Assembly (NCBI RefSeq): GCF_027942865.1
Contig: NC_134516.1
Coordinates: forward strand, 24,759,322-24,823,321
Length of the DNA stretch: 64,000 nt
Source of the DNA: Odontesthes bonariensis
Lineage: Eukaryota; Chordata; Actinopteri; Atheriniformes; Atherinopsidae
Direction: 5' to 3'
The notes below the pieces were generated by a model. The model had not been told where the DNA came from, did no database searches, and worked only from the letters and a program-made list of their open reading frames with translations. Position 1 is the first letter of the stretch. Every line of letters begins with the position of its first letter. Position numbers and translations under genes: made by a program. Below are positions 44,256 through 54,042 of this stretch, piece after piece.

Positions 44256-44559
44256 ATAACATTATTGACTCAGGGTTGCGAAAAGTTAACCTGGAAAGAA
44301 GCACAAGTTCCTTGGACCATTTGATTAAACAAAACATAGGGCAGACGTGTCGTTGATCACATGAACTCTTGCACAGATTGATCTCTGAAGAGACAGCTCC
44401 TTCCTCTGACCCATTTTGAAAGATTGACCATTTCTAACAAACAAACAAAAAAGCTTTTTCTTGATCGCCATAACTTAGGTCTGTCTTAGGAGTTGAAGTC
44501 CTTCATGAAAATGATGAGTTTTAACCGTTGAATGTCAAAGGTGAACACGAGTGTATGTA

Positions 44560-44641
44560 GTTGTCGTGTCCGAGAGGTTAAGGCGATGGATTTGAAATCC
44601 ATTGGGGTCTCCCCGCGCAGGTTCAAATCCTGCCGACAACA
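44560..44641 (+). tRNA. tRNA-Ser (TGA) 2
   Basis: A box starts TGTCCGAG rather than TGGCCGAG. B box GGTTCAAATCC. Discriminator A instead of G. Confidence 0.7.
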
Positions 44642-45001
44642 ATAACATTATTGACTCAGGGTTGCTTAAAGTTAACCTGGAAAGAAGCACAAGTTCCTTG
44701 GACCATTTGACTCAGGGTTGCGAAAAGTTAACCTGGAAAGAAGCACAAGTTCCTCGGACCATTTGATTAAACAAAACATAGGGCAGACGTGTCGTTGATC
44801 ACATGAACTCTTGCACAGATTGATCTCTGAAGAGACAGCTCCTTCCTCTGACCCATTTTGAAAGATTGACCATTTCTAACAAACAAACAAAAAAGCTTTT
44901 TCTTGATCGCCATAACTTAGGTCTGTCTTAGGAGTTGAAGTCCTTCATGAAAATGATGAGTTTTAACCGTTGAATGTCAAAGGTGAACACAAGTGTATGT
45001 C

Positions 45002-45083
45002 GTTGTCGTGGCCGAGAGGTTAAGGCGATGGATTTGAAATCCATTGGGGTCTCCCCGCGTAGGTTCAGGTCCTGCCGACAACG
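45002..45083 (+). tRNA. tRNA-Ser (TGA) 3, A58G
   Basis: T loop TTCAGGT carries G at the near-invariant A58, within the B box. Stems paired otherwise. Confidence 0.65.
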
Positions 45084-45387
45084 ATAACTTTACTGACTCA
45101 GGGTTGCGAAAAGTTAACCTGGAAAGAAGCACAAGTTCATTAGACTATTTGATGAAACAAAACAGAGGGCAGACGTGTCGTTGATCACATGAACTCTTGC
45201 ACAGATTGATCTCTGAAGACACAGCTCCTTCCTCTGACCCATTTTGAAAGATTGACCATTTCTAACAAACAAACAAAAAAGCTTTTTCTTGATCGCCATA
45301 TCTTAGGTCTGTCTCAGGAGTTGAATTCCTTCATGAAAATGATGATTTGTAACCGTTGCATGTCAAAGATGAACACGAGTGTATGTA

Positions 45388-45469
45388 GTTGTCGTGGCCG
45401 AGAGGTTAAGGCGATGGATTTGAAATCCATTGGGGTCTCCCCGCGCAGGTTCAAATCCTGCCGACAACG
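45388..45469 (+). tRNA. tRNA-Ser (TGA) 4
   Basis: Array-consensus TGA gene: acceptor GTTGTCG/CGACAAC, loop TTTGAAA, B box GGTTCAAATCC, discriminator G. Confidence 0.85.
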
Positions 45470-45773
45470 ATAACATTATTGACTCACGGTTGCGAAAAGT
45501 TAACCTGGAAAGAAGTACAAGTTCCTTGGACCATTTGATTAAACAAAACAAAGACCAGATAACATGTTGATCACATGAACTCTTGCACAGATTGATCTCT
45601 GAAGACACAGCTCCTTCCTCTGACCCATTTTGAAAGATTGACCATTTCTAACAAACAAACAAAAAAGCTTTTTCTTGATCGCCATAACTTAGGTCTGTCT
45701 CAGGAGTTGAAGTCCTTCATGAAAATAATGATTTGTAACCGATGAATGTCAAAGGTGAACACGAGTGTATGTC

Positions 45774-45855
45774 GTTGTCGTGGCCGAGAGGTTAAGGCGA
45801 TGGATTTGAAATCCATTGGCGTCTCCCCGCGTAGGTTCAAATCCTGCCGACAACG
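45774..45855 (+). tRNA. tRNA-Ser (TGA) 5
   Basis: Variable arm reads TGGCGTCTCC (one stem change); B box intact. Confidence 0.8.
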
Positions 45856-46159
45856 TTAACATTATTGACTCAGGGTTGCGAAAAGTTTACCTGGAAAGAA
45901 GCACAAGTTCCTTGGACCATTTGATTAAACAAAACATAGGGCAGACGTGTCGTTGATCACATGAACTCTTGCACAGATTGATCTCTGAAGACACAGCTCC
46001 TTCCTCTGACCCATTTTGAAAGATTGACCATTTCTAACAAACAAACAAAAAAGCTTTTTCTTGATCGCCATAACTTAGGTCTGTCTTAGGAGTTGAAGTC
46101 CTTCATGAAAATGATGAGTTTTAACCGTTGAATGTCAAAGGTGAACACAAGTGTATGTC

Positions 46160-46241
46160 GTTGTCGTGGCCGAGAGGTTAAGGCGATGGATTTGAAATCC
46201 ATTGGTGTCTCCCCGCGTAGGTTCAAATCCTGCCGACAACG
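46160..46241 (+). tRNA. tRNA-Ser (TGA) 6
   Basis: Variable arm TGGTGTCTCC; B box intact. Confidence 0.8.
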
Positions 46242-46545
46242 TTAACATTATTGACTCAGGGTTGCGAAAAGTTAACCTGGAAAGAAGTACAAGTTCCTTG
46301 GACCATTTGATTAAACAAAACAAAGACCAGATAACATGTTGATCACATGAACTCTTGCACAGATTGATCTCTGAAGACACAGCTCCTTCCTCTGACCCAT
46401 TTTGAAAGATTGACCATTTCTAACAAACAAACAAAAAAGCTTTTTCTTGATCGCCATAACTTAGGTCTGTCTTAGGAGTTGAAGTCCTTCATGAAAATGA
46501 TGAGTTTTAACCGTTGAATGTCAAAGGTGAACACAAGTGTATGTC

Positions 46546-46627
46546 GTTGTCGTGGCCGAGAGGTTAAGGCGATGGATTTGAAATCCATTGGTGTCTCCCC
46601 GCGTAGGTTCAAATCCTGCCGACAACG
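46546..46627 (+). tRNA. tRNA-Ser (TGA) 7
   Basis: Same variable-arm change as gene 6 across the mature region, showing a one-unit (386 bp) duplication. Confidence 0.8.
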
Positions 46628-46931
46628 TAAACATTATTGACTCAGGGTTGCGAAAAGTTAACCTGGAAAGAAGCACAAGTTCCTTGGACCATTTGATTAA
46701 ACAAAACATAGGGCAGACGTGTCGTTGATCACATGAACTCTTGCACAGATTGATCTCTGAAGACACAGCTTCTTCCTCTGACCCATTTTGAAAGATTGAC
46801 CATTTCTAACAAACAAACAAAAAAGCTTTTTCTTGATCGCCATAACTTAGGTCTGTCTTAGGAGTTGAAGTCCTTCATGAAAATGATGAGTTTTAACCGT
46901 TGAATGTCAAAGGTGAACACAAGTGTATGTC

Positions 46932-47013
46932 GTTGTCGTGGCCGAGAGGTTAAGGCGATGGATTTGAAATCCATTGGGGTCTCCCCGCGCAGGTTCAAAT
47001 CCTGCCGACAACA
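46932..47013 (+). tRNA. tRNA-Ser (TGA) 8
   Basis: Counterpart of gene 2 in the 2372-bp period (shares discriminator A) but with an intact A box. Confidence 0.85.
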
Positions 47014-47373
47014 ATAACATTATTGACTCAGGGTTGCTTAAAGTTAACCTGGAAAGAAGCACAAGTTCCTTGGACCATTTGACTCAGGGTTGCGAAAAGT
47101 TAACCTGGAAAGAAGCACAAGTTCCTCGGACCATTTGATTAAACAAAACATAGGGCAGACGTGTCGTTGATCACATGAACTCTTGCACAGATTGATCTCT
47201 GAAGAGACAGCTCCTTCCTCTGACCCATTTTGAAAGATTGACCATTTCTAACAAACAAACAAAAAAGCTTTTTCTTGATCGCCATAACTTAGGTCTGTCT
47301 TAGGAGTTGAAGTCCTTCATGAAAATGATGAGTTTTAACCGTTGAATGTCAAAGGTGAACACAAGTGTATGTC

Positions 47374-47455
47374 GTTGTCGTGGCCGAGAGGTTAAGGCGA
47401 TGGATTTGAAATCCATTGGGGTCTCCCCGCGTAGGTTCAGGTCCTGCCGACAACG
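47374..47455 (+). tRNA. tRNA-Ser (TGA) 9, A58G
   Basis: Counterpart of gene 3, with the same G58. Confidence 0.65.
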
Positions 47456-47759
47456 ATAACTTTACTGACTCAGGGTTGCGAAAAGTTAACCTGGAAAGAA
47501 GCACAAGTTCATTAGACTATTTGATGAAACAAAACAGAGGGCAGACGTGTCGTTGATAACATGAACTCTTGCACAGATTGATCTCTGAAGACACAGCTTC
47601 TTCCTCTGACCCATTTTGAAAGAGTGACCATTTCTAACAAACAAACAAAAAAGCTTTTTCTTGATCGCCATAACTTAGGTCTGTCTCAGGAGTTGAAGTC
47701 CTTCATGAAAATGATGATTTGTAACCGTTGCATGTCAAAGATGAACACGATTGTATGTA

Positions 47760-47841
47760 GTTGTCGTGGCCGAGAGGTTAAGGCGATGGATTTGAAATCC
47801 ATTGGGGTCTCCCCGCGCAGGTTCAAATCCTGCCGACAACG
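47760..47841 (+). tRNA. tRNA-Ser (TGA) 10
   Basis: Counterpart of gene 4, array-consensus sequence. Confidence 0.85.
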
Positions 47842-48145
47842 ATAACATTATTGACTCACGGTTGCGAAAAGTTAACCTGGAAAGAAGTACAAGTTCCTTG
47901 GACCATTTGATTAAACAAAACAAAGACCAGATAACATGTTGATCACATGAACTCTTGCACAGATTGATCTCTGAAGAGACAGCTCCTTCCTCTGACCCAT
48001 TTTGAAAGATTGACCATTTCTAACAAACAAACAAAAAAGCTTTTTCTTGATCGCCATAACTTATGTCTGTCTCAGGAGTTGAATTCCTTCATGAAAATGA
48101 TGATTTGTAACCGTTGAATGTCAAAGGTGAACACGAGTGTATGTA

Positions 48146-48227
48146 GTTGTCGTGGCCGAGAGGTTAAGGCGATGGATTAGAAATCCATTGGGGTCTCCCC
48201 GCGCAGGTTCAAATCCTGCTGACAACG
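48146..48227 (+). tRNA. tRNA-Ser (AGA) 11
   Basis: Loop TTAGAAA. 3' acceptor strand TGACAAC turns the 7-66 pair into G-T. Confidence 0.8.
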
Positions 48228-48531
48228 ATAACATTATTGACTCAGGGTTGCTTAAAGTTAACCTGGAAAGAAGCACAAGTTCCTTGGACCATTTGATTAA
48301 ACAAAACAAATGCCAGATCACATGTTGATCACATGAACTTCTGCACAGATTGATCTCTGAAGACACAGCTCCTTCCTCTGACCCATTTTGAAAGATTGAC
48401 CATTTCTAACAAACAAACAAAAAAGCTTTTTCTTGATCGCCATAACTTATGTCTTTCTCAGGAGTTGAATTCCTTCATGAAAATGATGATTTGTAACCGT
48501 TGAATGTCAAAGGTGAACACGAGTGTATGAA

Positions 48532-48613
48532 GTTGTCGTGGCCGAGAGGTTAAGGCGATGGATTTGAAATCCATTGGGGTCTCCCCGCGCAGTTTCAAAT
48601 CCTGCCGACAACG
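48532..48613 (+). tRNA. tRNA-Ser (TGA) 12, T-stem change
   Basis: B box reads AGTTTCAAATCC; T replaces G53, weakening stem and promoter. Three copies of the 56-bp unit follow. Confidence 0.65.
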
Positions 48614-49029
48614 ATAACATTATTGACTCAGGGTTGCTTAAAGTTAACCTGGAAAGAAGCACAAGTTCCTTGGACCATTTGACTCAGGGTTGCGAAAAGT
48701 TAACCTGGAAAGAAGCACAAGTTCCTTGGACCATTTGACTCAGGGTTGCGAAAAGTTAACCTGGAAAGAAGCACAAGTTCCTTGGACCATTTGATTAAAC
48801 AAAACATAGGGCAGACGTGTCGTTGATCACATGAACTCTTGCACAGATTGATCTCTGAAGACACAGCTCCTTCCTCTGACCCATTTTGAAAGATTGACCA
48901 TTTCTAACAAACAAACAAAAAAGCTTTTTCTTGATCGCCATAACTTAGGTCTGTCTTAGGAGTTGAAGTCCTTCATGAAAATGATGAGTTTTAACCGTTG
49001 AATGTCAAAGGTGAACACAAGTGTATGTC

Positions 49030-49111
49030 GTTGTCGTGGCCGAGAGGTTAAGGCGATGGATTTGAAATCCATTGGGGTCTCCCCGCGTAGGTTCAGGTCC
49101 TGCCGACAACG
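49030..49111 (+). tRNA. tRNA-Ser (TGA) 13, A58G
   Basis: T loop TTCAGGT. First gene of the 2042-bp period. Confidence 0.65.
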
Positions 49112-49415
49112 ATAACTTTACTGACTCAGGGTTGCGAAAAGTTAACCTGGAAAGAAGCACAAGTTCATTAGACTATTTGATGAAACAAAATAGAGGGCAG
49201 ACATGTCGTTGATTACATGAACTCTTGCACAGATTGATCTCTGAAGACACAGCTTCTTCCTCTGACCCATTTTGAAAGATTGACCATTTCTAACAAACAA
49301 ACAAAAAAGCTTTTTCTTGATCGCCATAACTTAGGTCTGTCTCAGGAGTTGAAGTCCTTCATGAAAATGATGATTTGTAACCGTTGAATGTCAAAGATGA
49401 ACATACATGTATGTA

Positions 49416-49497
49416 GTTGTCGTGGCCGAGAGGTTAAGGCGATGGATTAGAAATCCATTGGGGTCTCCCCGCGTAGGTTCGAGTCCTGCCGACAACG
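49416..49497 (+). tRNA. tRNA-Ser (AGA) 14
   Basis: B box GGTTCGAGTCC is the closest to eukaryotic consensus in the array; all stems pair. Confidence 0.9.
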
Positions 49498-49857
49498 ATA
49501 TCATTATTGACTCAGGGTTGCGAAAAGTTAACCTGGAAAGAAGCACAAGTTCCTTGGACCATTTGACTCAGGGTTGCGAAAAGTTAACCTGGAAAGAAGC
49601 ACAAGTTCCTTGGACCATTTGATTAAACAAAACATAGGGCAGACGTGTCGTTGATCACATGAACTCTTGCACAGATTGATCTCTGAAGACACAGCTCCTT
49701 CCTCTGACCCATTTTGAAAGATTGACCATTTCTAACAAACAAACAAAAAAGCTTTTTCTTGATCGCCATAACTTAGGTCTGTCTTAGGAGTTGAAGTCCT
49801 TCATGAAAATGATGAGTTTTAACCGTTGAATGTCAAAGGTGAACACAAGTGTATGTC

Positions 49858-49939
49858 GTTGTCGTGGCCGAGAGGTTAAGGCGATGGATTTGAAATCCAT
49901 TGGGGTCTCCCCGCGTAGGTTCAGGTCCTGCCGACAACA
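49858..49939 (+). tRNA. tRNA-Ser (TGA) 15, A58G
   Basis: T loop TTCAGGT and discriminator A. Confidence 0.65.
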
Positions 49940-50243
49940 ATAACTTTACTGACTCAGGGTTGCGAAAAGTTAACCTGGAAAGAAGCACAAGTTCATTAGA
50001 CTATTTGATGAAACAAAACAGAGGGCAGACGTGTCGTTGATTACATGAACTCTTGCACAGATTGATCTCTGAAGACACAGCTCCTTCCTCTGACCCATTT
50101 TGAAAGATTGACCATTTCTAACAAACAAACAAAAAAGCTTTTTCTTGATCGCCATAACTTAGGTCTGTCTCAGGAGTTGAAGTCCTTCATGAAAATGATG
50201 ATTTGTAACCGTTGAATGTCAAAGATGAACATACATGTATGTC

Positions 50244-50325
50244 GTTGTCGTGGCCGAGAGGTTAAGGCGATGGATTAGAAATCCATTGGGGTCTCCCCGC
50301 GCAGGTTCAAATCCTGCTGACAACG
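50244..50325 (+). tRNA. tRNA-Ser (AGA) 16
   Basis: Counterpart of gene 11 (same G-T acceptor pair). Confidence 0.8.
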
Positions 50326-50629
50326 ATAACATTATTGACTCAGGGTTGCTTAAAGTTAACCTGGAAAGAAGCACAAGTTCCTTGGACCATTTGATTAAAC
50401 AAAACAAATGCCAGATCACATGCTGATCACATGAACTTCTGCACAGATTGATCTCTGAAGACACAGCTCCTTCCTCTGACCCATTTTGAAAGATTGACCA
50501 TTTCTAACAAACAAACAAAAAAGCTTTTTCTTGATCGCCATAACTTATGTCTTTCTCAGGAGTTGAATTCCTTCATGAAAATGATGATTTGTAACTGTTG
50601 AATGTCAAAGGTGAACACGAGTGTATGAA

Positions 50630-50711
50630 GTTGTCGTGGCCGAGAGGTTAAGGCGATGGATTTGAAATCCATTGGGGTCTCCCCGCGCAGTTTCAAATCC
50701 TGCCGACAACG
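50630..50711 (+). tRNA. tRNA-Ser (TGA) 17, T-stem change
   Basis: Counterpart of gene 12 (same G53T) but followed by two, not three, 56-bp units. Confidence 0.65.
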
Positions 50712-51071
50712 ATAACATTATTGACTCAGGGTTGCTTAAAGTTAACCTGGAAAGAAGCACAAGTTCCTTGGACCATTTGACTCAGGGTTGCGAAAAGTTA
50801 ACCTGGAAAGAAGCACAAGTTCCTTGGACCATTTGATTAAACAAAACATAGGGCAGACGTGTCGTTGATCACATGAACTCTTGCACAGATTGATCTCTGA
50901 AGACACAGCTCCTTCCTCTGACCCATTTTGAAAGATTGACCATTTCTAACAAACAAACAAAAAAGCTTTTTCTTGATCGCCATAACTTAGGTCTGTCTTA
51001 GGAGTTGAAGTCCTTCATGAAAATGATGAGTTTTAACCGTTGAATGTCAAAGGTGAACACAAGTGTATGTC

Positions 51072-51153
51072 GTTGTCGTGGCCGAGAGGTTAAGGCGATG
51101 GATTTGAAATCCATTGGGGTCTCCCCACGTAGGTTCAGGTCCTGCCGACAACG
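51072..51153 (+). tRNA. tRNA-Ser (TGA) 18, A58G
   Basis: Counterpart of gene 13, with an extra variable-arm change (CCCCAC). Confidence 0.6.
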
Positions 51154-51457
51154 ATAACTTTACTGACTCAGGGTTGCGAAAAGTTAACCTGGAAAGAAGC
51201 ACAAGTTCATTAGACTATTTGATGAAACAAAACAGAGGGCAGACGTGTCGTTGATTACATGAACTCTTGCACAGATTGATCTCTGAAGACACAGCTCCTT
51301 CCTCTGACCCATTTTGAAAGATTGACCATTTCTAACAAACAAACAAAAAAGCTTTTTCTTGATCGCCATAACTTAGGTCTGTCTCAGGAGTTGAAGTCCT
51401 TCATGAAAATGATGATTTGTAACCGTTGAATGTCAAAGATGAACATACATGTATGTA

Positions 51458-51539
51458 GTTGTCGTGGCCGAGAGGTTAAGGCGATGGATTAGAAATCCAT
51501 TGGGGTCTCCCCGCGCAGGTTCGAGTCCTGCCGACAACG
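51458..51539 (+). tRNA. tRNA-Ser (AGA) 19
   Basis: Counterpart of gene 14, canonical B box GGTTCGAGTCC. Confidence 0.9.
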
Positions 51540-51899
51540 ATATCATTATTGACTCAGGGTTGCGAAAAGTTAACCTGGAAAGAAGCACAAGTTCCTTGGA
51601 CTATTTGACTCAGTGTTGTGAAAAGTTAACCTGGAAAGAAGCACAAGTTCCTTGGACCATTTGATTAAACAAAACATAGGGCAGACGTGTCGTTGATCAC
51701 ATGAACTCTTGCACAGATTGATCTCTGAAGACACAGCTCCTTCCTCTGACCCATTTTGAAAGATTGACCATTTCTAACAAACAAACAAAAAAGCTTTTTC
51801 TTGATCGCCATAACTTAGGTCTGTCTTAGGAGTTGAAGTCCTTCATGAAAATGATGAGTTTTAACCGTTGAATGTCAAAGGTGAACACAAGTGTATGTC

Positions 51900-51981
51900 G
51901 TTGTCGTGGCCGAGAGGTTAAGGCGATGGATCTGAAATCCATTGGGGTCTCCCCGCGTAGGTTCAGGTCCTGCCGACAACG
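51900..51981 (+). tRNA. tRNA-Ser (TGA) 20, T33C and A58G
   Basis: Anticodon loop TCTGAAA: the invariant T33 before the anticodon is C, and A58 is G. Likely defective in decoding. Confidence 0.6.
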
Positions 51982-52285
51982 ATAACTTTACTGACTCAGG
52001 GTTGCGAAAAGTTAACCTGGAAAGAAGCACAAGTTCATTAGACTATTTGATGAAACAAAACAGAGGGCAGACGTGTCGTTGATTACATGAACTCTTGCAC
52101 AGATTGATCTCTGAAGACACAGCTTCTTCCTCTGACCCATTTTGAAAGATTGACCATTTCTAACAAACAAACAAAAAAGCTTTTTCTTGATCGCCATAAC
52201 TTAGGTCTGTCTCAGGAGTTGAAGTCCTTCATGAAAATGATGATTTGTGACCGTTGAATGTCAAAGATGAACATACATGTATGTC

Positions 52286-52367
52286 GTTGTCGTGGCCGAG
52301 AGGTTAAGGCGATGGATTAGAAATCCATTGGGGTCTCCCCGCGTAGGTTCGAGTCCTGCCGACAACG
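52286..52367 (+). tRNA. tRNA-Ser (AGA) 21
   Basis: B box GGTTCGAGTCC, stems paired. Followed by a 56-bp unit with a one-base loss. Confidence 0.9.
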
Positions 52368-52670
52368 ATATCATTATTGATTCAGGGTTGCTAAAAGTTA
52401 ACCTGGAAAGAAGCACAAGTTCTTTGACCATTTGATGAAACAAAACATAGGGCAGATGTGTCTTTGATCACATGAACTTCTGCACAGATTGATCTCTGAA
52501 GACACAGCTCCTTCCTCTGACCCATTTTGAAAGATTGACCATTTCTAACAAACAAACAAAAAAGCTTTTTCTTGATCGCCATAACTTAGGTCTGTCTCAG
52601 GAGTTGAAGTCCTTCATGAAAATGATGATTTGTAACCGTTGAATGTCAAAGATGAACATACATGTATGTC

Positions 52671-52752
52671 GTTGTCGTGGCCGAGAGGTTAAGGTGATGG
52701 TTTAGAAATCCATTAGGGTCTCCCTGCGTAGGTTCAAATCCTGCCAACAACG
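52671..52752 (+). pseudogene. tRNA-Ser (AGA) 22, damaged
   Basis: Mismatches in the D-arm border (GGTGATGG), anticodon stem (GGTTTAG), variable arm (TTAGGG, CCCTG) and acceptor (CCAACAAC). Last unit before the hAT junction. Confidence 0.85.
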
Positions 52753-52787
52753 ATAACACTATTGACTCAGGGTTGCGAAAAGTTAAC

Positions 52788-53865
52788 TTCAGACTTTTGC
52801 TGCACAACGCCTCTTGGTGTAAAATGCAGTGAAAGTTCCAGAATACCTGGTCTGGGTTAGCCTCTCGTACCTTTTTTCTCAACTTGACAACCACTCCGGC
52901 CTTTCTTCTTACCATGGAAGGTGCGCCATCCGTAGCCACACTGATAGCGCGACTCCAGTCCACCTCCAGATTGTCAAGGGCCCCGACAAGGCTAACAAAC
53001 ACGTCGTTAGCTGTAATCGTGTCTGTCATGGGTACCACGGAAACAAACTCCTCCGTGACATTCAAGGCAGCATCCACTCCGCGAATAAATATCGCCAACT
53101 GAGCCGTATCAGTCACATCAGTGCTCTCGTCAAGAGCAATGGAGAATGTGACGAAGGATTTAATCTTTTCTTTAAGTTGGCTATGCAAGTCGCTGGAGAG
53201 CTCTTCCACTCTCTCGGTCACTGTAGGTCGGGATAAGCTGATGTTCGCGAGAGCTTGTCGATTTTCTGGACACACTAGCTCGGCTGCCTTTATCATGCAC
53301 GTCCTCACGAATTCGCCCTCAGAGAAAGGCTTGGAAGCTTTGGCTATCTCCCATGCGATGACATAGCTCGCCTTCACTGCCCATAAACATGAAATAAAAT
53401 GTTAAGTTAGTATTGAGAATGAGGAGTCACGGTCGGCCATGTTGGCAGGAGACGCTATTGGTTGCCAGGGGCAATGCCATCAGAACTTAACGGAGGCGCG
53501 CCGAGACAGAAATCCCCGTTCGAAAACAGCTGCAGTTAACGTAAAAATAAGAATTTGAAAAAGATATAAAATTAAAACGAACCTTCATATGTCTCTCGGC
53601 ATTTCGAGAAAGCCGCTTGCTGTTTTTGGAGGGATGAGGCTAGCTCGTTTAGCTTTTGTGTCCTACGTTGCCCTGTGTAGTCGTTGTACTTCTCCTGATG
53701 GGTCTCGTAATGTCGTCTGATGTTGTACTCCTTTGGCACAGCCACTTGTTGCGAACAAATTAAACACACTGGTTTGCCCCTCACTTCCCAAAAGAAATAC
53801 TTTTCTTTCCATCTCTCCTGAAAGATTCTACATTCAGAGTCAACCTTCCGCTTTTTAGACAACAT
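52788..53865 (-). pseudogene. hAT transposase, GTF2IRD2/ZBED-like, truncated
   Basis: Exon 1 (53865-53583) starts MLSKKRKVDSECRIFQERW and carries a BED-like finger (KPVCLICSQQVAVPKEYNIR, RHYETHQEKY). Donor GTTCGT and acceptor ATGGGCAG define a ~206-bp intron. Exon 2 (from 53376, VKASYVIAWEIAKASKPFSE) holds the catalytic core: FSIALDESTDVTDTAQLAIF (first Asp), AISVATDGAPSMVRRKAGVV (second Asp) and FWNFHCILHQEALCSKSL. The reading frame then runs by chance into tRNA-array sequence, so the hAT dimerisation domain and final Glu are missing. The bulk is open and well kept, so the element is young or was recently selected. Confidence 0.85.
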
Positions 53866-53898
53866 CCTTCCTGACTGATGTCGCGCGACTCGTCAGTT

Positions 53899-53968
53899 AG
53901 TACCTTGGACAGTGCACGCGCTGCCGGTCTCTGTTGCAGCGCGTGCACTGGTCTCTGTCCAAGGTACT
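53899..53968. repeat. Imperfect hairpin upstream of the hAT transposase
   Basis: AGTACCTTGGAC (53899-53910) pairs with GTCCAAGGTACT (53957-53968), and GTGCACGCGCTGC (53912-53924) with GCAGCGCGTGCAC (53936-53948). GGTCTCTG occurs twice (loop and 3' arm), producing the asymmetry. Confidence 0.9.
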
Positions 53969-54042
53969 GAGACCGGCACGAGCGAGGGACAAACTGTTGG
54001 ATTACGTGGAAATGAATTAAATGAATATTATACTTAAAACCA

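Larger units (their letters stand above)
44100..52787 (+). repeat. tRNA-Ser tandem array, 22 units
   Basis: Units of 386 bp carry one tRNA-Ser each plus one to three copies of a 56-bp minisatellite directly downstream. Start-to-start distances are 386 (15 times), 442 (5 times), 498 (once) and 385 (last). Two higher-order periods are visible: genes 2-4 repeat as 8-10 at 2372 bp, and genes 13-16 repeat as 18-21 at 2042 bp. The array ends at 52787, where hAT sequence begins. Repeated ~81- and ~61-codon frames on either strand are by-products of the repeat. Confidence 0.97.

Noticed and set aside
44149-52443. Repeated ~81- and ~61-codon frames in the tRNA-Ser array
   Set aside because: They run antisense or out of phase through tRNA genes and spacers; conservation is explained by the array.
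44174-52752. tRNA-Ser copies as tRNA-derived SINEs
   Set aside because: They are tandem with fixed spacing, lack a LINE-type tail and target duplications, and keep full cloverleaf pairing.
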